This document shows, piece after piece, positions 52,017-61,921 of a DNA stretch of 64,000 bases. Numbering within the stretch: the stretch's first letter is position 1; every line of letters begins with the position of its first letter. Position numbers and translations under genes: made by a program. The DNA lies in NCBI GenBank assembly GCA_000196815.1, contig FP929003.1, forward strand, positions 3,557,501 to 3,621,500, written 5' to 3'. This DNA comes from Nitrospira defluvii. GTDB lineage: Bacteria > Nitrospirota > Nitrospiria > Nitrospirales > Nitrospiraceae. The notes beneath the pieces were generated by a model, which worked only from the letters and a program-made list of their open reading frames with translations, had not been told where the DNA came from and did no database searches.

Positions 52017-52162
52017 TTCGATTTCCCCTTCTTTCAGCCCTCACTTAAGTATTCTTCGTTGACTTCCGATAGGGATATCAGCGCCTTGTATTCCGATGCG
52101 AGGCCTACAGTCTATGCCCTCTCCCCCGACGGCCTGGCCGGCAACCGGAGGTGCCACATATC

Positions 52163-53086
52163 ATGCTGTTCCCGCAAACACAGTTATTGCTCGTCGATGA
52201 TTCGCCCCTGAACCTCAAGATCCTGCTCGAGTTCCTGCCCCAGCCTGACTATCGTTGCACCACGGCGCAAGGCGGCCTCCAGGCCTGGGAAATGCTCGAA
52301 GCACAACCGGATCGGTTCCATGCCGTGCTGCTCGATCGCATTATGCCGGAGATGGATGGCATGGAAGTCCTCCGCAAGATGAAACAGCATCCTGTGCTGA
52401 GCCAGATTCCCGTCATCATGCAGACGGCCGCTTCCACACATCAGCAGACCCTGGAAGGACTCCAGGCAGGGGCCTACTACTACCTGGCGAAGCCGTTCGA
52501 AAAAGCGACCCTGCAAGCCATCGTCGATGCGGCCGTCCGCGATCACATCAGCTACCTGGAAGTACGACAGGACCTGCGCCGGACCACCACGACCATGCAC
52601 CTGTTGGACTCAGGGACGTTCCGGTTCAAGACGCCTGAACAGGCGAAAAACCTGGCGATGCTGCTCGCGCATGCCTATCCCGATGCGAACCGGGTGGTCA
52701 CCGGCATCCTCGAACTCACCTTGAACGCGATCGAACACGGCAACTTGAATATCGGCTATAAAGAGAAATCTCGCCTCATCGAAGAGGAGCAGCTGGATAG
52801 TGAAATCGAGCGACGGCTGAGCGATCCCCTCTACTCGTCCCGCGAGGCCACGGCACAGTTTGTCCGCCGCCCGGACACACTCTCCCTGCACATCAGCGAT
52901 CAGGGTAAGGGATTCGAATGGCGGAAGTATTTGAACTTCGACCCCGACCGAGCCTTCGACACCCATGGCCGCGGGATTGCCATGGCCAACAAGCTCAGCT
53001 TCGATACGATTGAGTATCGCGGGAACGGCAACCAGGTGATTGCGGTGCTTCAACTTGGGACTGTCGCGCAGGAACTGGTCGCGTAA
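52163..53086 (+). CDS. Receiver domain fused to GHKL/HATPase (RsbW-like) regulator
   Basis: A 307-aa protein. The N-terminal receiver has DD pocket residues 12-13, Asp58 (LLDRIMPEMDG) and a KPF lysine. The C-terminal half is a GHKL ATP-binding domain: LELTLNAIEHGNL, ISDQGKGFEW and THGRGIAMANKLS, with no HisKA. This suggests a phospho-dependent anti-sigma or partner-binding switch rather than a kinase. The ATG at 52163 has GGAGGT ten bases upstream. Confidence 0.85.
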   Translation: MLFPQTQLLLVDDSPLNLKILLEFLPQPDYRCTTAQGGLQAWEMLEAQPDRFHAVLLDRIMPEMDGMEVLRKMKQHPVLSQIPVIMQTAASTHQQTLEGLQAGAYYYLAKPFEKATLQAIVDAAVRDHISYLEVRQDLRRTTTTMHLLDSGTFRFKTPEQAKNLAMLLAHAYPDANRVVTGILELTLNAIEHGNLNIGYKEKSRLIEEEQLDSEIERRLSDPLYSSREATAQFVRRPDTLSLHISDQGKGFEWRKYLNFDPDRAFDTHGRGIAMANKLSFDTIEYRGNGNQVIAVLQLGTVAQELVA

Positions 53087-53160
53087 CGCCCCCTCTCGTC
53101 ACACCAGCCCGCCTCCATGGCGCCCCCCCCGGCCCAAGAGACCTGAACCACACCGAACAG

Positions 53161-54561
53161 TCAGCGAATCTCCACGCGTGACAGCGCATACCACCGGTCC
53201 GCTCGTTTCCCCTCGATTGCCAACTCGACATGGGCGGAGCGGGCGTCTTCAGAGAGAATAGCCACATCCAACGCATACGAACCGGCGGACAGGGTCTCCG
53301 GCACCAGCACCGTATCCTCTACCCGGGGCGAAGGTCCCGGAAGCCATTGCTTGAGATCGGCGGAACTGGTCCACTGCGCTACGACCTGGTCCGAACTCGA
53401 TCGTAGCCGATAGGCTAACGGCCAGGCGTGGTAGATCGGCGCCACCCCCTTATTCTCCCAACGCGACTGAAGGATGAGCGGCCCGCCGGGGTGACTCTCC
53501 GCTGAATGCGTCAGTTCGCGCAAGACGAAGCGATACCCGATCCTTTTCAGAAATTCATTAAACCGCGGTCGCCAGGCGGCAGGCACTGGCTTCGATTTCG
53601 CATTCAACACCGAGAGATGCCACTCCAAGCCCTGATTCAGAATACGGTCGAGATCGAACCCGCGCTCGTACCACTCGTGAATGTACCCGCAGACCTCCAT
53701 CTGAACCGGCCCACGCTTCCAGGCATTCGCGATAACCGCCTCTTCGAGTACCGGAGGGTACGCATGCTCCATATGATTCCAGTCAGGACTGAAATAGCCG
53801 TAGTCGCCGAAACAATCCCCGCGCCAACCGGCGCCGTGTGAGGCCGCATACTTCAGCTGTCCGCCGTGGAGCATCACCAGCGGAGTGCCTGCGAAATATT
53901 TCAAGTACCAGTCCGTGATGGCGATCTGATTCGCCTCGGTCGGAAAGTACGCCTTACACTGCGCTTCCACGCCTTCGCAACATGCCGTATTCCACTCGCC
54001 CCAACATCCGATGGAGCCGATGTCGACATGGTCGATATCGACGGAGCGGCCGTACCGTTCCCCGAATGCACGGATGAGCCGTTCGTGGTAGTCGAGAAAC
54101 ACGGGATGGTTGTAGTCGGGGAAAATGCCGTCGGTCTCCTTCACACTCCCGACCCCCTTGTCGAGCAACCACTGCGGCGAACCGGTCTTGTATTCGGACA
54201 CGATGCGGATGGCGAGCGTCTCTCCCTTACCCCTCGCCTGCTCAATCACGCGATCCACGAGGGCAAAGTTGTACTGACCTTCCTTCGGTTCGAGTTCCGC
54301 CCAGGGCCAACGAAAATACGCGACGGTCGTATGGGGATACTCTTCCGGTGCCGGCGGATGTCCGAACCCGAAATGAAAATCGGCAACGCCCATTCCGGGG
54401 TTGTACAGCACCGCATCGATTTCGCGAGGCTGAATGGTAACGGTCCGCCCGATCCCCTTCGCATCCCCCGACCCCGACATGCCGCTCAGTGAATCGGCAC
54501 AGCCGGCCATGCCCAGCACGAGCATCGCCAACGTCGCGGCACTCCACATTGGTCTTCGCAT
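53161..54561 (-). CDS. DUF4832-type lipoprotein with a TIM-barrel-like glycosidase fold
   Basis: A 466-aa lipoprotein; lipobox LGMAGC gives Cys21. The first 300 residues resemble beta-barrel glycoside hydrolases (FRWPWAELEPKEGQYNF, IGSIGCWGEWNT, LHGGQLKY) and the C-terminal region (from about 355) is a DUF4832-like domain (GGPLILQSRWENKGVAPIYHAWPLAYRL). Putative catalytic acids include the Glu in CWGEWNT. A surface carbohydrate-active role is suggested but not proven. Confidence 0.75.
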   Translation of the reverse strand: MRRPMWSAATLAMLVLGMAGCADSLSGMSGSGDAKGIGRTVTIQPREIDAVLYNPGMGVADFHFGFGHPPAPEEYPHTTVAYFRWPWAELEPKEGQYNFALVDRVIEQARGKGETLAIRIVSEYKTGSPQWLLDKGVGSVKETDGIFPDYNHPVFLDYHERLIRAFGERYGRSVDIDHVDIGSIGCWGEWNTACCEGVEAQCKAYFPTEANQIAITDWYLKYFAGTPLVMLHGGQLKYAASHGAGWRGDCFGDYGYFSPDWNHMEHAYPPVLEEAVIANAWKRGPVQMEVCGYIHEWYERGFDLDRILNQGLEWHLSVLNAKSKPVPAAWRPRFNEFLKRIGYRFVLRELTHSAESHPGGPLILQSRWENKGVAPIYHAWPLAYRLRSSSDQVVAQWTSSADLKQWLPGPSPRVEDTVLVPETLSAGSYALDVAILSEDARSAHVELAIEGKRADRWYALSRVEIR

Positions 54562-54712
54562 ATGTCCTCCTTGGACGAACCCCCGACCGCCACTCAGGCG
54601 CCCCCTGCCCTGCGGTCATGCTTGTTCATCATCCCCGCCGGATGAAACCGAGAGTAGGGTCGCGCCGTAAATTATGATAGGGTACGCGACCGGCGGGAAG
54701 AACCGCCTCGAT

Positions 54713-55597
54713 ATGCTGAATTGGTTTTCACAATCGCCGCAATCCGACTCCGTCGTCATCACCGGCGCCTCGACCGGCATCGGGGCCGCTTGCGCGTTGG
54801 CGCTCGACAAGCTGGGGTACCGTGTCTTCGCAGGCGTTCGTCATCCCGCTGACGGAGAACGGCTCCAGCAACAAGCCGGCCCTCGACTCATGCCGATTCG
54901 CCTCGATGTCACCGATGCCGCCTCGATCTCGGCCGCCAGTCATACCGTGGCAGCCATGGTCGGAGAACACGGCCTCGCCGGTCTGCTGAACAATGCCGGG
55001 ATCGGCGTCGCGGGGCCGATCGAACTCCTGCCCCTCGCCGACTGGCGGCGGCAATTTGAAGTCAACGTGTTCGGCCTCATCGCGGTCACGCAAACGTTCC
55101 TCCCATTGATCCGCACCGGGCGAGGACGCATCATCAATATGGGCTCCATCGCCGGACGGGCCTCCATGCCGTTCATGGCCCCCTACGCCGCCTCGAAACA
55201 TGCGCTCGAAGCGATCACCGATGCCTTGCGCCTGGAACTCCAACCCTGGGGCATCCGCGTCGCACTCATCGCGCCCGGAGCCATCGCCACGCCCATTTGG
55301 AAAAAGACCAGAAAAGAAGTCGATGCCTGGGACGCAGCCTGGGGGCAGGAACTCAAGGGCATGTACCAGGAAGGCTTCACTCGCATCAAGGACGCGGCCA
55401 CTGCCGCCGGTGAACAGGCACAACCGGCGAGCGTCGTGGCCGAAGCCGTGTCGCATGCCTTGCGTTCGAGGTGGCCGAAAACACGCTATCTCGTCGGCTC
55501 AGACGCCGCCATCCGTGCCTACCTGGCCCTGCTCCTGCCGGACCGCCTGAATGACTGGCTGATCACCCGGATCGTGAAGCTCCCCCGCCGCCGCTGA
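54713..55597 (+). CDS. SDR-family oxidoreductase
   Basis: A 294-aa classical SDR with TGASTGIG at 17-24, NNAG at 93-96, catalytic Ser145 (INMGSIAG), and YAASK giving Tyr158 and Lys162. The C-terminus carries a basic extension (SDAAIRAYLALLLPDRLNDWLITRIVKLPRRR) with a possible membrane-associated helix. Frame is open to an ATG at 54674; the ATG at 54713 has a GGGAAG site about 11 bases upstream. It is convergent with the following lipoprotein gene. Confidence 0.88.
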   Translation: MLNWFSQSPQSDSVVITGASTGIGAACALALDKLGYRVFAGVRHPADGERLQQQAGPRLMPIRLDVTDAASISAASHTVAAMVGEHGLAGLLNNAGIGVAGPIELLPLADWRRQFEVNVFGLIAVTQTFLPLIRTGRGRIINMGSIAGRASMPFMAPYAASKHALEAITDALRLELQPWGIRVALIAPGAIATPIWKKTRKEVDAWDAAWGQELKGMYQEGFTRIKDAATAAGEQAQPASVVAEAVSHALRSRWPKTRYLVGSDAAIRAYLALLLPDRLNDWLITRIVKLPRRR

Positions 55598-55603
55598 CGT
55601 CGC

Positions 55604-56392
55604 TCAACGCCGTGGCGCTCTGACCATATCGATCACCTGCCCCTGCGCGTCGAGATAGACCGATACCAGCTCGTTGGGAGCGAGCTGTTCAATAGCCGGC
55701 TGCAGCAACGGCCGCACAGGAAAAGACTGAATGTCGTCGATCTTCATCCTGAGACGCATCCGTCCGTCACCGATCGTCACGAATGCGCCCTCCAGGCGAT
55801 GATGCGGCGCGCGTGACGAAGACTCAAGCGCCAGTTCGCGGGGCTTGCCCAACGAAAACACATCGACGAGGAGATACGCCCGATCGACGGCAAAATCGGC
55901 CGTCTCGCCGACCTCCAGAGCCGCCAGTTTCTCCATGGCCACCGTGCGCGCATAGAACCCCACATCCCGCCCCGTATCGAGGCGTATCGTCACCCGTTCC
56001 TTCTGAGGGTTGAACGATCTCCCCAGCGAGCCGCGGAAGACTTTCGTGGGCGGCTGATCGGCAGGCCGTTGATAGGCCACAATCTCGTCGCGATCGTTGA
56101 CCATGATCTCCACGGTCCCTCCCGGCTGGAGTCCACGCGCCTCGTCCCCGCCGGCTTCGAGTGACAGGTAGCGCGGAGCCCGTTCCCCGGTCTCCACCTC
56201 CACACGATCGCCGGAGAAACTGCTGATCGTGCCCCTGATCAACCTCGCACTGGGCAGGATGCCCGGCACCGGCTTCAACTCCTCGATACTGAGCCCGGAC
56301 ATGAGTTTCGCCGAGCTCCCGCAGCCGGTCGCCCAGCCAACCAGCATGATCGCACCGATCAGAACACCCAGCCTCATGTGCTTCGACTCCAT
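55604..56392 (-). CDS. Hypothetical lipoprotein with beta-strand repeats
   Basis: 262 aa. Lipobox WATGC gives Cys24. The mature part is rich in short beta-type segments (RGTISSFSGDRVEVETGERAPRYLSLEAGG; GSLGRSFNPQKERVTIRLDTGRDVGFYARTV), suggesting small barrel domains of about 60 aa. GGAGGGACG precedes the ATG. No family was recognised. It is downstream of an SDR in convergent orientation. Confidence 0.7.
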   Translation of the reverse strand: MESKHMRLGVLIGAIMLVGWATGCGSSAKLMSGLSIEELKPVPGILPSARLIRGTISSFSGDRVEVETGERAPRYLSLEAGGDEARGLQPGGTVEIMVNDRDEIVAYQRPADQPPTKVFRGSLGRSFNPQKERVTIRLDTGRDVGFYARTVAMEKLAALEVGETADFAVDRAYLLVDVFSLGKPRELALESSSRAPHHRLEGAFVTIGDGRMRLRMKIDDIQSFPVRPLLQPAIEQLAPNELVSVYLDAQGQVIDMVRAPRR

Positions 56393-56845
56393 CGTCCCTC
56401 CGAGGTTCTCTCGTCGGATGATAAAACAAACCCCTGCCCGGAGGCGAGCGTCCGTCTTCCACAGTTAACCCGATCTTAATCCGGCTCGCAGCGACGTGTA
56501 ACGACATCCTGTCAGATTATCAGGCCGTTAACGCTTCGCCAGCGGCTCTCCGCAGAAAGGAACCCTGAATGACACCGCCCCCCGTCGAAATCGAACATGA
56601 CTGCTTTGATCGTGCCCATGTGTTTCCACCCATACCTGCTTACGGCTGCTCGACACAACGGGCCTGTGCATGGTTCATCAGAACTTAATCCGCTCCTGAC
56701 CTCGCTGTAATCCTGTGCCGATACGATGGTACGGCTGATACCTCCGACCTGGCTCCTGACAGCCGCTGCGCGGCCGGCCTCGCAGCCCGCTTGCAGTCTG
56801 CGCTTACATCGCCCATCATCATAAGAATACTCCGGGAGAATCCCC
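56393..56845. other. 453-bp intergenic region with a possible HAD gene remnant
   Basis: No complete gene was found. On the minus strand at 56512-56619 a frame opens with MGTIKAVMFDFDGG, as in the first motif of HAD phosphatases (DxDG), then loses the family pattern at a six-G run. Upstream of it CAGGAG and CAGCGGC stretches are uninformative. The last bases carry the GGGAGA ribosome site of the gene at 56846. Confidence 0.4.
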
Positions 56846-57964
56846 ATGGCCCCCCTCGATGCGCCTCCGCTCTCGATCGAACAGGGGACCTGCTATGCTC
56901 TGTTCGCCTATGACATCGGGTTAGCGATCAATCTCGATGAGGCGGAACGGCACGTCACCGCCATCAAAGAACGCGGGCGCATCCGCCACAAAGCGCGAGC
57001 CCCGCACTATTTTGAATACCGTCCGGCGCCGCTTCGACTGACACAGGAGACCGTCGCTCTGACGTTCGACGACTACCGGTCGAGCGAAGCGGTGGAAGTG
57101 ATGCTGTACGACTTCGGCGCGGTCACCGTGATCTACCGCATTCCGATCAACGGTCGCTTTGAAGGCCTGCTGAGCTTAAGTGAGTCGCTCTACGAGAACG
57201 AGACGCTGCTGGCGGAATCGCGCCACCGCTTGGATCAACTGGTACGCGACATCTTTCCGGCCATCGAGCGGCCGTCCACGTCGAAGGAGGTCGAGGACTA
57301 TCTGATTTTTTCCATTGAGCGCTGCACACCCTCGGCCATTCAGACTTTCGGCGCTCCCTACGATCCGTTATTCGCCCATGTGCTTCGTAGCGAACGCACG
57401 CGACTCTCCGACCAGGAGATCCATGAAGCGACGTCCTGCCGGATTTCATTCAGCCGCGATGACACCGCCCTGATCGACTGGAACGCCGCCCTCGTATTCG
57501 GACAGGACATGGATGACGTGCGGGCGGTGCTGGAGTTTGTGAACGTCGAACTGCTTGAAATGCGCGCCCTGGATGAGCAACTGGATACGGCGCTCGACCA
57601 GGGGTACGACGCGCTGACGAGAAAGACCGGCCTGACATCATGGCTGCCCGGTTCGCACGAGGTTGCATTGACGCACATCGGGCAATTGCAGGTCGACAGC
57701 GCCGTGCTCTTCGAGCGCGTGGCCAACACCTTGAAGCTGCTCGGCGATCAGTACCTGGCCCGCGTGTATCGATTGGCCTCTCAACGTTTTCACCTGGAAG
57801 CCTGGGACGCCAGCATCATTAGAAAACTCCAGACCCTGGAAAGCATCTACGGAAAAATGACCGACCGCGCCACGACTCGACGGATGGAAGTGCTCGAATG
57901 GATCATCATCGTGCTCATCGCGATTTCGATTGCCATCTCCTTCCTCCCGCTCACCGGCCACTAA
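56846..57964 (+). CDS. RMD1/YagE (DUF155) family protein
   Basis: A 372-aa protein with the DUF155 pattern: IRHKARAPHYFEYRPAPLRL, VEVMLYDFGAVTVIYRI, and a late helical region (LEAWDASIIRKLQTLESIYGKMTDRATTRRMEVLEWIIIVLIAIS) ending in a TM helix (about 352-368). Known relatives are mitochondrial RMND1/RMD1 and bacterial YagE, which are involved in translation or unknown tasks. GGGAGA lies before the ATG. Orientation to the membrane is probably C-tail anchored. Confidence 0.78.
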   Translation: MAPLDAPPLSIEQGTCYALFAYDIGLAINLDEAERHVTAIKERGRIRHKARAPHYFEYRPAPLRLTQETVALTFDDYRSSEAVEVMLYDFGAVTVIYRIPINGRFEGLLSLSESLYENETLLAESRHRLDQLVRDIFPAIERPSTSKEVEDYLIFSIERCTPSAIQTFGAPYDPLFAHVLRSERTRLSDQEIHEATSCRISFSRDDTALIDWNAALVFGQDMDDVRAVLEFVNVELLEMRALDEQLDTALDQGYDALTRKTGLTSWLPGSHEVALTHIGQLQVDSAVLFERVANTLKLLGDQYLARVYRLASQRFHLEAWDASIIRKLQTLESIYGKMTDRATTRRMEVLEWIIIVLIAISIAISFLPLTGH

Positions 57965-58001
57965 ACGGAGGGGCTCAGGCCCTAGGTTCCACAGAAGAGA
58001 T

Positions 58002-59246
58002 ATGGTAGAACCCCCGCTGATGAATCAGCAACGTCGATCCGATTCAGTGCGCCGTACGATTCACGCCCGAGGGCGCATCAGTCTTGTCGGCCTCCTGGCC
58101 GTTCTCAGCCTCGCAGGCTGCCTCTCTCCTCCGACACTCAATCGCGCCGTCCTCGCCTACGACGAGGCCATCACCGACGCAATCTCCAAACAGCTCCTCA
58201 TCAATATTGCGCGGGCGCATCATCATGAGCCGATTCACTTCACCGGCGTCGCCAACGTAGCGGCCACCTTCGATTTCCGTATCAACGCGGGCGCCACACC
58301 GGCCCTCACCGGAGAACACGGCCGCACATTGGTTCCCTTATTCGGAGGATCCATCGCCGAAAATCCCACCATCAGCATTACGCCGATCGAGGGAGAAGAA
58401 TTCACCAAACGCATCCTGGCGCCGTTCCAGGAAAGCAAACTCAACCTGCTGCTCCGGCAAGGCGTCGACATCGATCTCCTCCTGCGGCTCATGGCCAAAG
58501 AACTCCGTCTGAAACGCAAGGGCGAAGAAGTCGCCTACCGCAACAGTCCCTCCGACAAAGACGGCTACGACATGTTCCGCAAAGTGGTCCTGCACTTGTC
58601 GGCCATTCAAGATGCCAATCACCTCTATGCGGAAGCCTTGACGTTCGAGCGCACCTGGACGATCCCGGCCGAGTCCGTGACCGCCGAAGGCTTTGCGACG
58701 CTGGAGCAGCAATACCTCATCACGTACCAGAGCGAGACACGCACCTACACCCTGCGCAAGCCGGTCTCCGGACGCATTCTCATTACGAATTATGATCCCG
58801 CCACGCTTCCGCCCGCAGAACGGGTCCGATTGCACGAAACCGCGGACCAGCGCCCCGTCAACGATGTCTCGTTCGACATTCGAGCGGGCCATTTCGGAGG
58901 AGAGTGGCCGTTGCAGGGCGATTTCAGGCTGCGCAGCTTTAACGCGATGTTGAATTTTCTGGGGCACGCCGCGGACGAAGACCGCGAGTATGCCGTGGAC
59001 AAGGATTCGCGTACGCCCCCCGTGGCCGAAAATCCAGTGCACACGATGGACCTGCTCATCCTCGATCACACGCCGGACGAACCAGACCTGGCAGTAAAAT
59101 CCCATGGCCGCTATTATGCGATCAATGCCACGGGACCCCAGGCACGCTGGAATCGCGAAGCGTTCAAATTACTCTCCCAACTGTTTCAGATGACCGTCAC
59201 CGACGTGCCGCGAACCGGCGTGCCGAGCATCACCATCGCCAAATAG
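58002..59246 (+). CDS. Hypothetical lipoprotein
   Basis: 414 aa. Lipobox LSLAGC places Cys40 after a basic N-terminus, so ATG 58002 is a fair start; the frame is open to 57930 and ATG 58020 is another choice. Conserved-looking segments include LINIARAHHHEPIHFTGVANVAATFDF, IAENPTISITPIEGEEFTKRIL and HTMDLLILDHTPDEPDLAVKSHGRYYAIN. I cannot name a family. It is 37 bp after the RMD1 gene on the same strand. Confidence 0.7.
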   Translation: MVEPPLMNQQRRSDSVRRTIHARGRISLVGLLAVLSLAGCLSPPTLNRAVLAYDEAITDAISKQLLINIARAHHHEPIHFTGVANVAATFDFRINAGATPALTGEHGRTLVPLFGGSIAENPTISITPIEGEEFTKRILAPFQESKLNLLLRQGVDIDLLLRLMAKELRLKRKGEEVAYRNSPSDKDGYDMFRKVVLHLSAIQDANHLYAEALTFERTWTIPAESVTAEGFATLEQQYLITYQSETRTYTLRKPVSGRILITNYDPATLPPAERVRLHETADQRPVNDVSFDIRAGHFGGEWPLQGDFRLRSFNAMLNFLGHAADEDREYAVDKDSRTPPVAENPVHTMDLLILDHTPDEPDLAVKSHGRYYAINATGPQARWNREAFKLLSQLFQMTVTDVPRTGVPSITIAK

Positions 59247-59398
59247 GCCTCAGTCGACGGATCACCCGTGCGCGGTTTTTTGTCCCCGCTCTCTTGCAAC
59301 TTCCCCGGGCGCTCCAGTAGGGTTGGCTCATCGACAGAACGCGGGCAGCCCGACTCTCGCCATGAGTGACGTACCCGTCCGCCCCCTGATTCACATCC

Positions 59399-60424
59399 AT
59401 GCACCGCAATATCATCAGTCGCCCCCTGCTGTGGCAGTGGACGGTCTTCATCCTTAGCCTGTGTCTCACGCTGCCTTCCCGGGCCGACGAAGTACACCTG
59501 CTGAATGGAGATCGGCTGACCGGCACGATCCTCAAAATGGAAGAGCGTGTCCTCACCCTGCAGACCGACTACGGGGGTGAGGTAAAAATCGATTGGGGTA
59601 AAGTCGAGAGTCTGAAGTCCGACGGCACACTGAAGATTTTGGTGCCGGGTGAGTCGCACGATGTACTGCGCGATTTTCTGTACGGCGCACAGGCCCTGCG
59701 GGAGACCAGAGAACTGGGGCCCGAGAGTCCCGTGCCCCTGGCCGATATCACCGCCATCAATCTCGAACCGCTCCGACTGACCGGGACGGTCACGGTCGGC
59801 GGCAACAGCACCTCAGGCAACAGCAGCACGAAAGCCTTTAACAGCGCCGCCCGCTTGACGATTCAAGCGTACCGCCAGCGACTGTTACTCGAAGGGAAAT
59901 ACAACTACGGGCAGGCCGGCGAGCTCGTGACGGCTAGAAATTCACTGGCCAGCGTGAAGCACAACTACTTCCTCAGCAAACAGATTTTCATCGAATCCTT
60001 CGGTATGCTTGAAAAGGACACCCTGCAGAATCTCCAACTTCGATCCACGATCGGTAGCGGTTTGGGATATCAGTTTTACGAGAGTGCCCGAACCACCCTC
60101 TCGCTCTCCCTCGGACTTGCCCATGTGAGCGAGCACTTCACCAACAGTCCGAACACGCAAACCCCATCAGGCCGATGGAGTCTGCGCTGGGAACATGCCG
60201 TATGGCCGGACCGGGTCAAAGTCTTCCACCGCCATGAAGGGTTCTACGACGTCAATGCCGGCAATGCCTTCCGCATCAATGCGGACCAGGGAGTCCGAAT
60301 CACGGTCTATAAGAATCTCTTCTTCAATGTGGAATACGACCTTCGATTGAATACGCAACCCGCGCCAGGACGTGAGAAACTCGACGAATCCCTCATTTTC
60401 GGTGTGGGCTACGAATTCAAGTGA
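59399..60424 (+). CDS. DUF481 outer-membrane beta-barrel protein
   Basis: A 341-aa exported protein of the YdiY/DUF481 type. After a signal peptide (WTVFILSLCLTLPSRA) comes a small SH3-like segment (LLNGDRLTGTILKMEERVLTLQTDYGGEVKIDW) and then a barrel ending in FGVGYEFK. The C-terminal Phe-x-Lys-like end fits outer-membrane insertion. No clear ribosome site is visible. It is convergent with the HI0933-type gene. Confidence 0.85.
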   Translation: MHRNIISRPLLWQWTVFILSLCLTLPSRADEVHLLNGDRLTGTILKMEERVLTLQTDYGGEVKIDWGKVESLKSDGTLKILVPGESHDVLRDFLYGAQALRETRELGPESPVPLADITAINLEPLRLTGTVTVGGNSTSGNSSTKAFNSAARLTIQAYRQRLLLEGKYNYGQAGELVTARNSLASVKHNYFLSKQIFIESFGMLEKDTLQNLQLRSTIGSGLGYQFYESARTTLSLSLGLAHVSEHFTNSPNTQTPSGRWSLRWEHAVWPDRVKVFHRHEGFYDVNAGNAFRINADQGVRITVYKNLFFNVEYDLRLNTQPAPGREKLDESLIFGVGYEFK

Positions 60425-60471
60425 CGGCCGGGCACCTAGCGACGTTCCGACTTGCCCGCCGCCCGCTCGCC

Positions 60472-61782
60472 CTATTTGCGGTTCCCTCCAGCCTCGCTGC
60501 TTGCAGCGATGGGACTCAGGGCTGCCGCTCGACCGGCCAGCCGTCCGGTCGCCCAGGCCCACTGAAAATTGAATCCGCCGATCCGCCCGTCGCAATCGAG
60601 CACCTCGCCGACCAGATACAAGCCGGGGACAAGCTTCGACTCCATCGTGCGGAAGTTGACCTCTTCCAGCGGAATCCCTCCGGTCGTCACTTCGGCGAAA
60701 TTCCACCCTCGATCGCGCACGACAGGAAACCGGAACCGGGTAAGGGCCGACAGGAGACGATCACGAATGTTCCGCGACACCTGGGCGCAAGCCTGCTGCG
60801 GATCGCCCTCCACATGACGACAGAAGGCCTCGGCGCATCGCTCGGGCAATATCTCCATCAACAGCTTCAACAGCGACCGCCGCGGATTCTTCGCCGCCTG
60901 ATGCAGAAACCACTCCCGCGCCTGCTCCGTAGTGCGCCCGGGCAGGAAATTCCCATACACCTCCGCCGCCTCACCACGTTCTCTGGCAAGGCACCAGAAT
61001 CGACTCGCATCCATCACCACCGGTCCGCTGATCCCGAAATGCGTCCAGAGTAAGCTGCCGATTCGCCGATCGACGGGTCTCCCCTGGACCAAAGTCTGAA
61101 TCTCGACTTCCTGTGAAAGCCCGGACAGTCCGCGATGAAAGCAACGGTCGTCGAGGACCAGAGCCACCAATGCCGGGGCGGTCGGCGTCACCTGGTGGCC
61201 CAGGCGTCGCGCAAGGTCATAACCCGAACCGTCACTCCCCGTGCGTGGCAACGACCGTCCGCCGGTGGCCAGGATGACGCGCCGAGCGAAGGTTTCGCCT
61301 TCTTGATGCCGGATCACGAACCGGGCAGGCTCCGGCTTGTCCGCCTCTTGTGTGTCGTCAAGGCGGGCAATATCCGTGACTCGATGACCGGAGTGAAGGA
61401 CTATCCCGAGCACCCGGTTGCGAGCGAGGAGCGCCTCCAACACGGTCCGCGATTTGTCGGTCACCGGAAACAGTTTGCCGGTCTCCTCGCACTTCAGATC
61501 GACACCGAGGGAAGCAAACCACCGGATCGTGTCCTGCACAGGGAAGGCCGCGAGCACATTGCGCACCAGATGGCGGGTGCCGAAAAAATCCTCCGGCGTG
61601 ACGACATGATGGGTGACATTGCACCGGCCGCCGCCGGACACCAGGATCTTGGCGCCGATGGCCTTCGCCCCGTCCAGCAATTCGATCGTCAGGTGCGGGT
61701 TCTGCTCGGCGGCAAAAATACCGGCCGCCAACCCGGCCGCTCCGGCGCCGACGATGCAGAGATCAACCGTTGGAGGGATCAT
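60472..61782 (-). CDS. HI0933-family FAD-dependent oxidoreductase (BaiN/RdsA-like)
   Basis: A 436-aa flavoprotein. The FAD GxGxxG is GAGAAG (12-17), followed by ETGKLFPVTDKSRTVLEALL and RVILATGGRSLPRTGSDGSGYDLARRLGHQVTPTAPALVAL. The C-terminal VGEVLDCDGRIGGFNFQWAWATGRLAG closes the FAD site. The closest families are BaiN-like and YhiN flavoproteins, whose substrates are largely unknown. A second, probably paralogous, flavoprotein lies at the right edge (63359). Confidence 0.9.
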   Translation of the reverse strand: MIPPTVDLCIVGAGAAGLAAGIFAAEQNPHLTIELLDGAKAIGAKILVSGGGRCNVTHHVVTPEDFFGTRHLVRNVLAAFPVQDTIRWFASLGVDLKCEETGKLFPVTDKSRTVLEALLARNRVLGIVLHSGHRVTDIARLDDTQEADKPEPARFVIRHQEGETFARRVILATGGRSLPRTGSDGSGYDLARRLGHQVTPTAPALVALVLDDRCFHRGLSGLSQEVEIQTLVQGRPVDRRIGSLLWTHFGISGPVVMDASRFWCLARERGEAAEVYGNFLPGRTTEQAREWFLHQAAKNPRRSLLKLLMEILPERCAEAFCRHVEGDPQQACAQVSRNIRDRLLSALTRFRFPVVRDRGWNFAEVTTGGIPLEEVNFRTMESKLVPGLYLVGEVLDCDGRIGGFNFQWAWATGRLAGRAAALSPIAASSEAGGNRK

Positions 61783-61921
61783 TCATTCGTCTCATCTTCC
61801 GGGCACACCGCTGGCTGATACGCACGAGCCTGGGCATGGCAGTCCTGCGGGTCGATCGACGGAGCGGCATATGATACAGTCCTGCGACAAGTGTCCGACC
61901 TTCATTTCACAATCCTGACCT

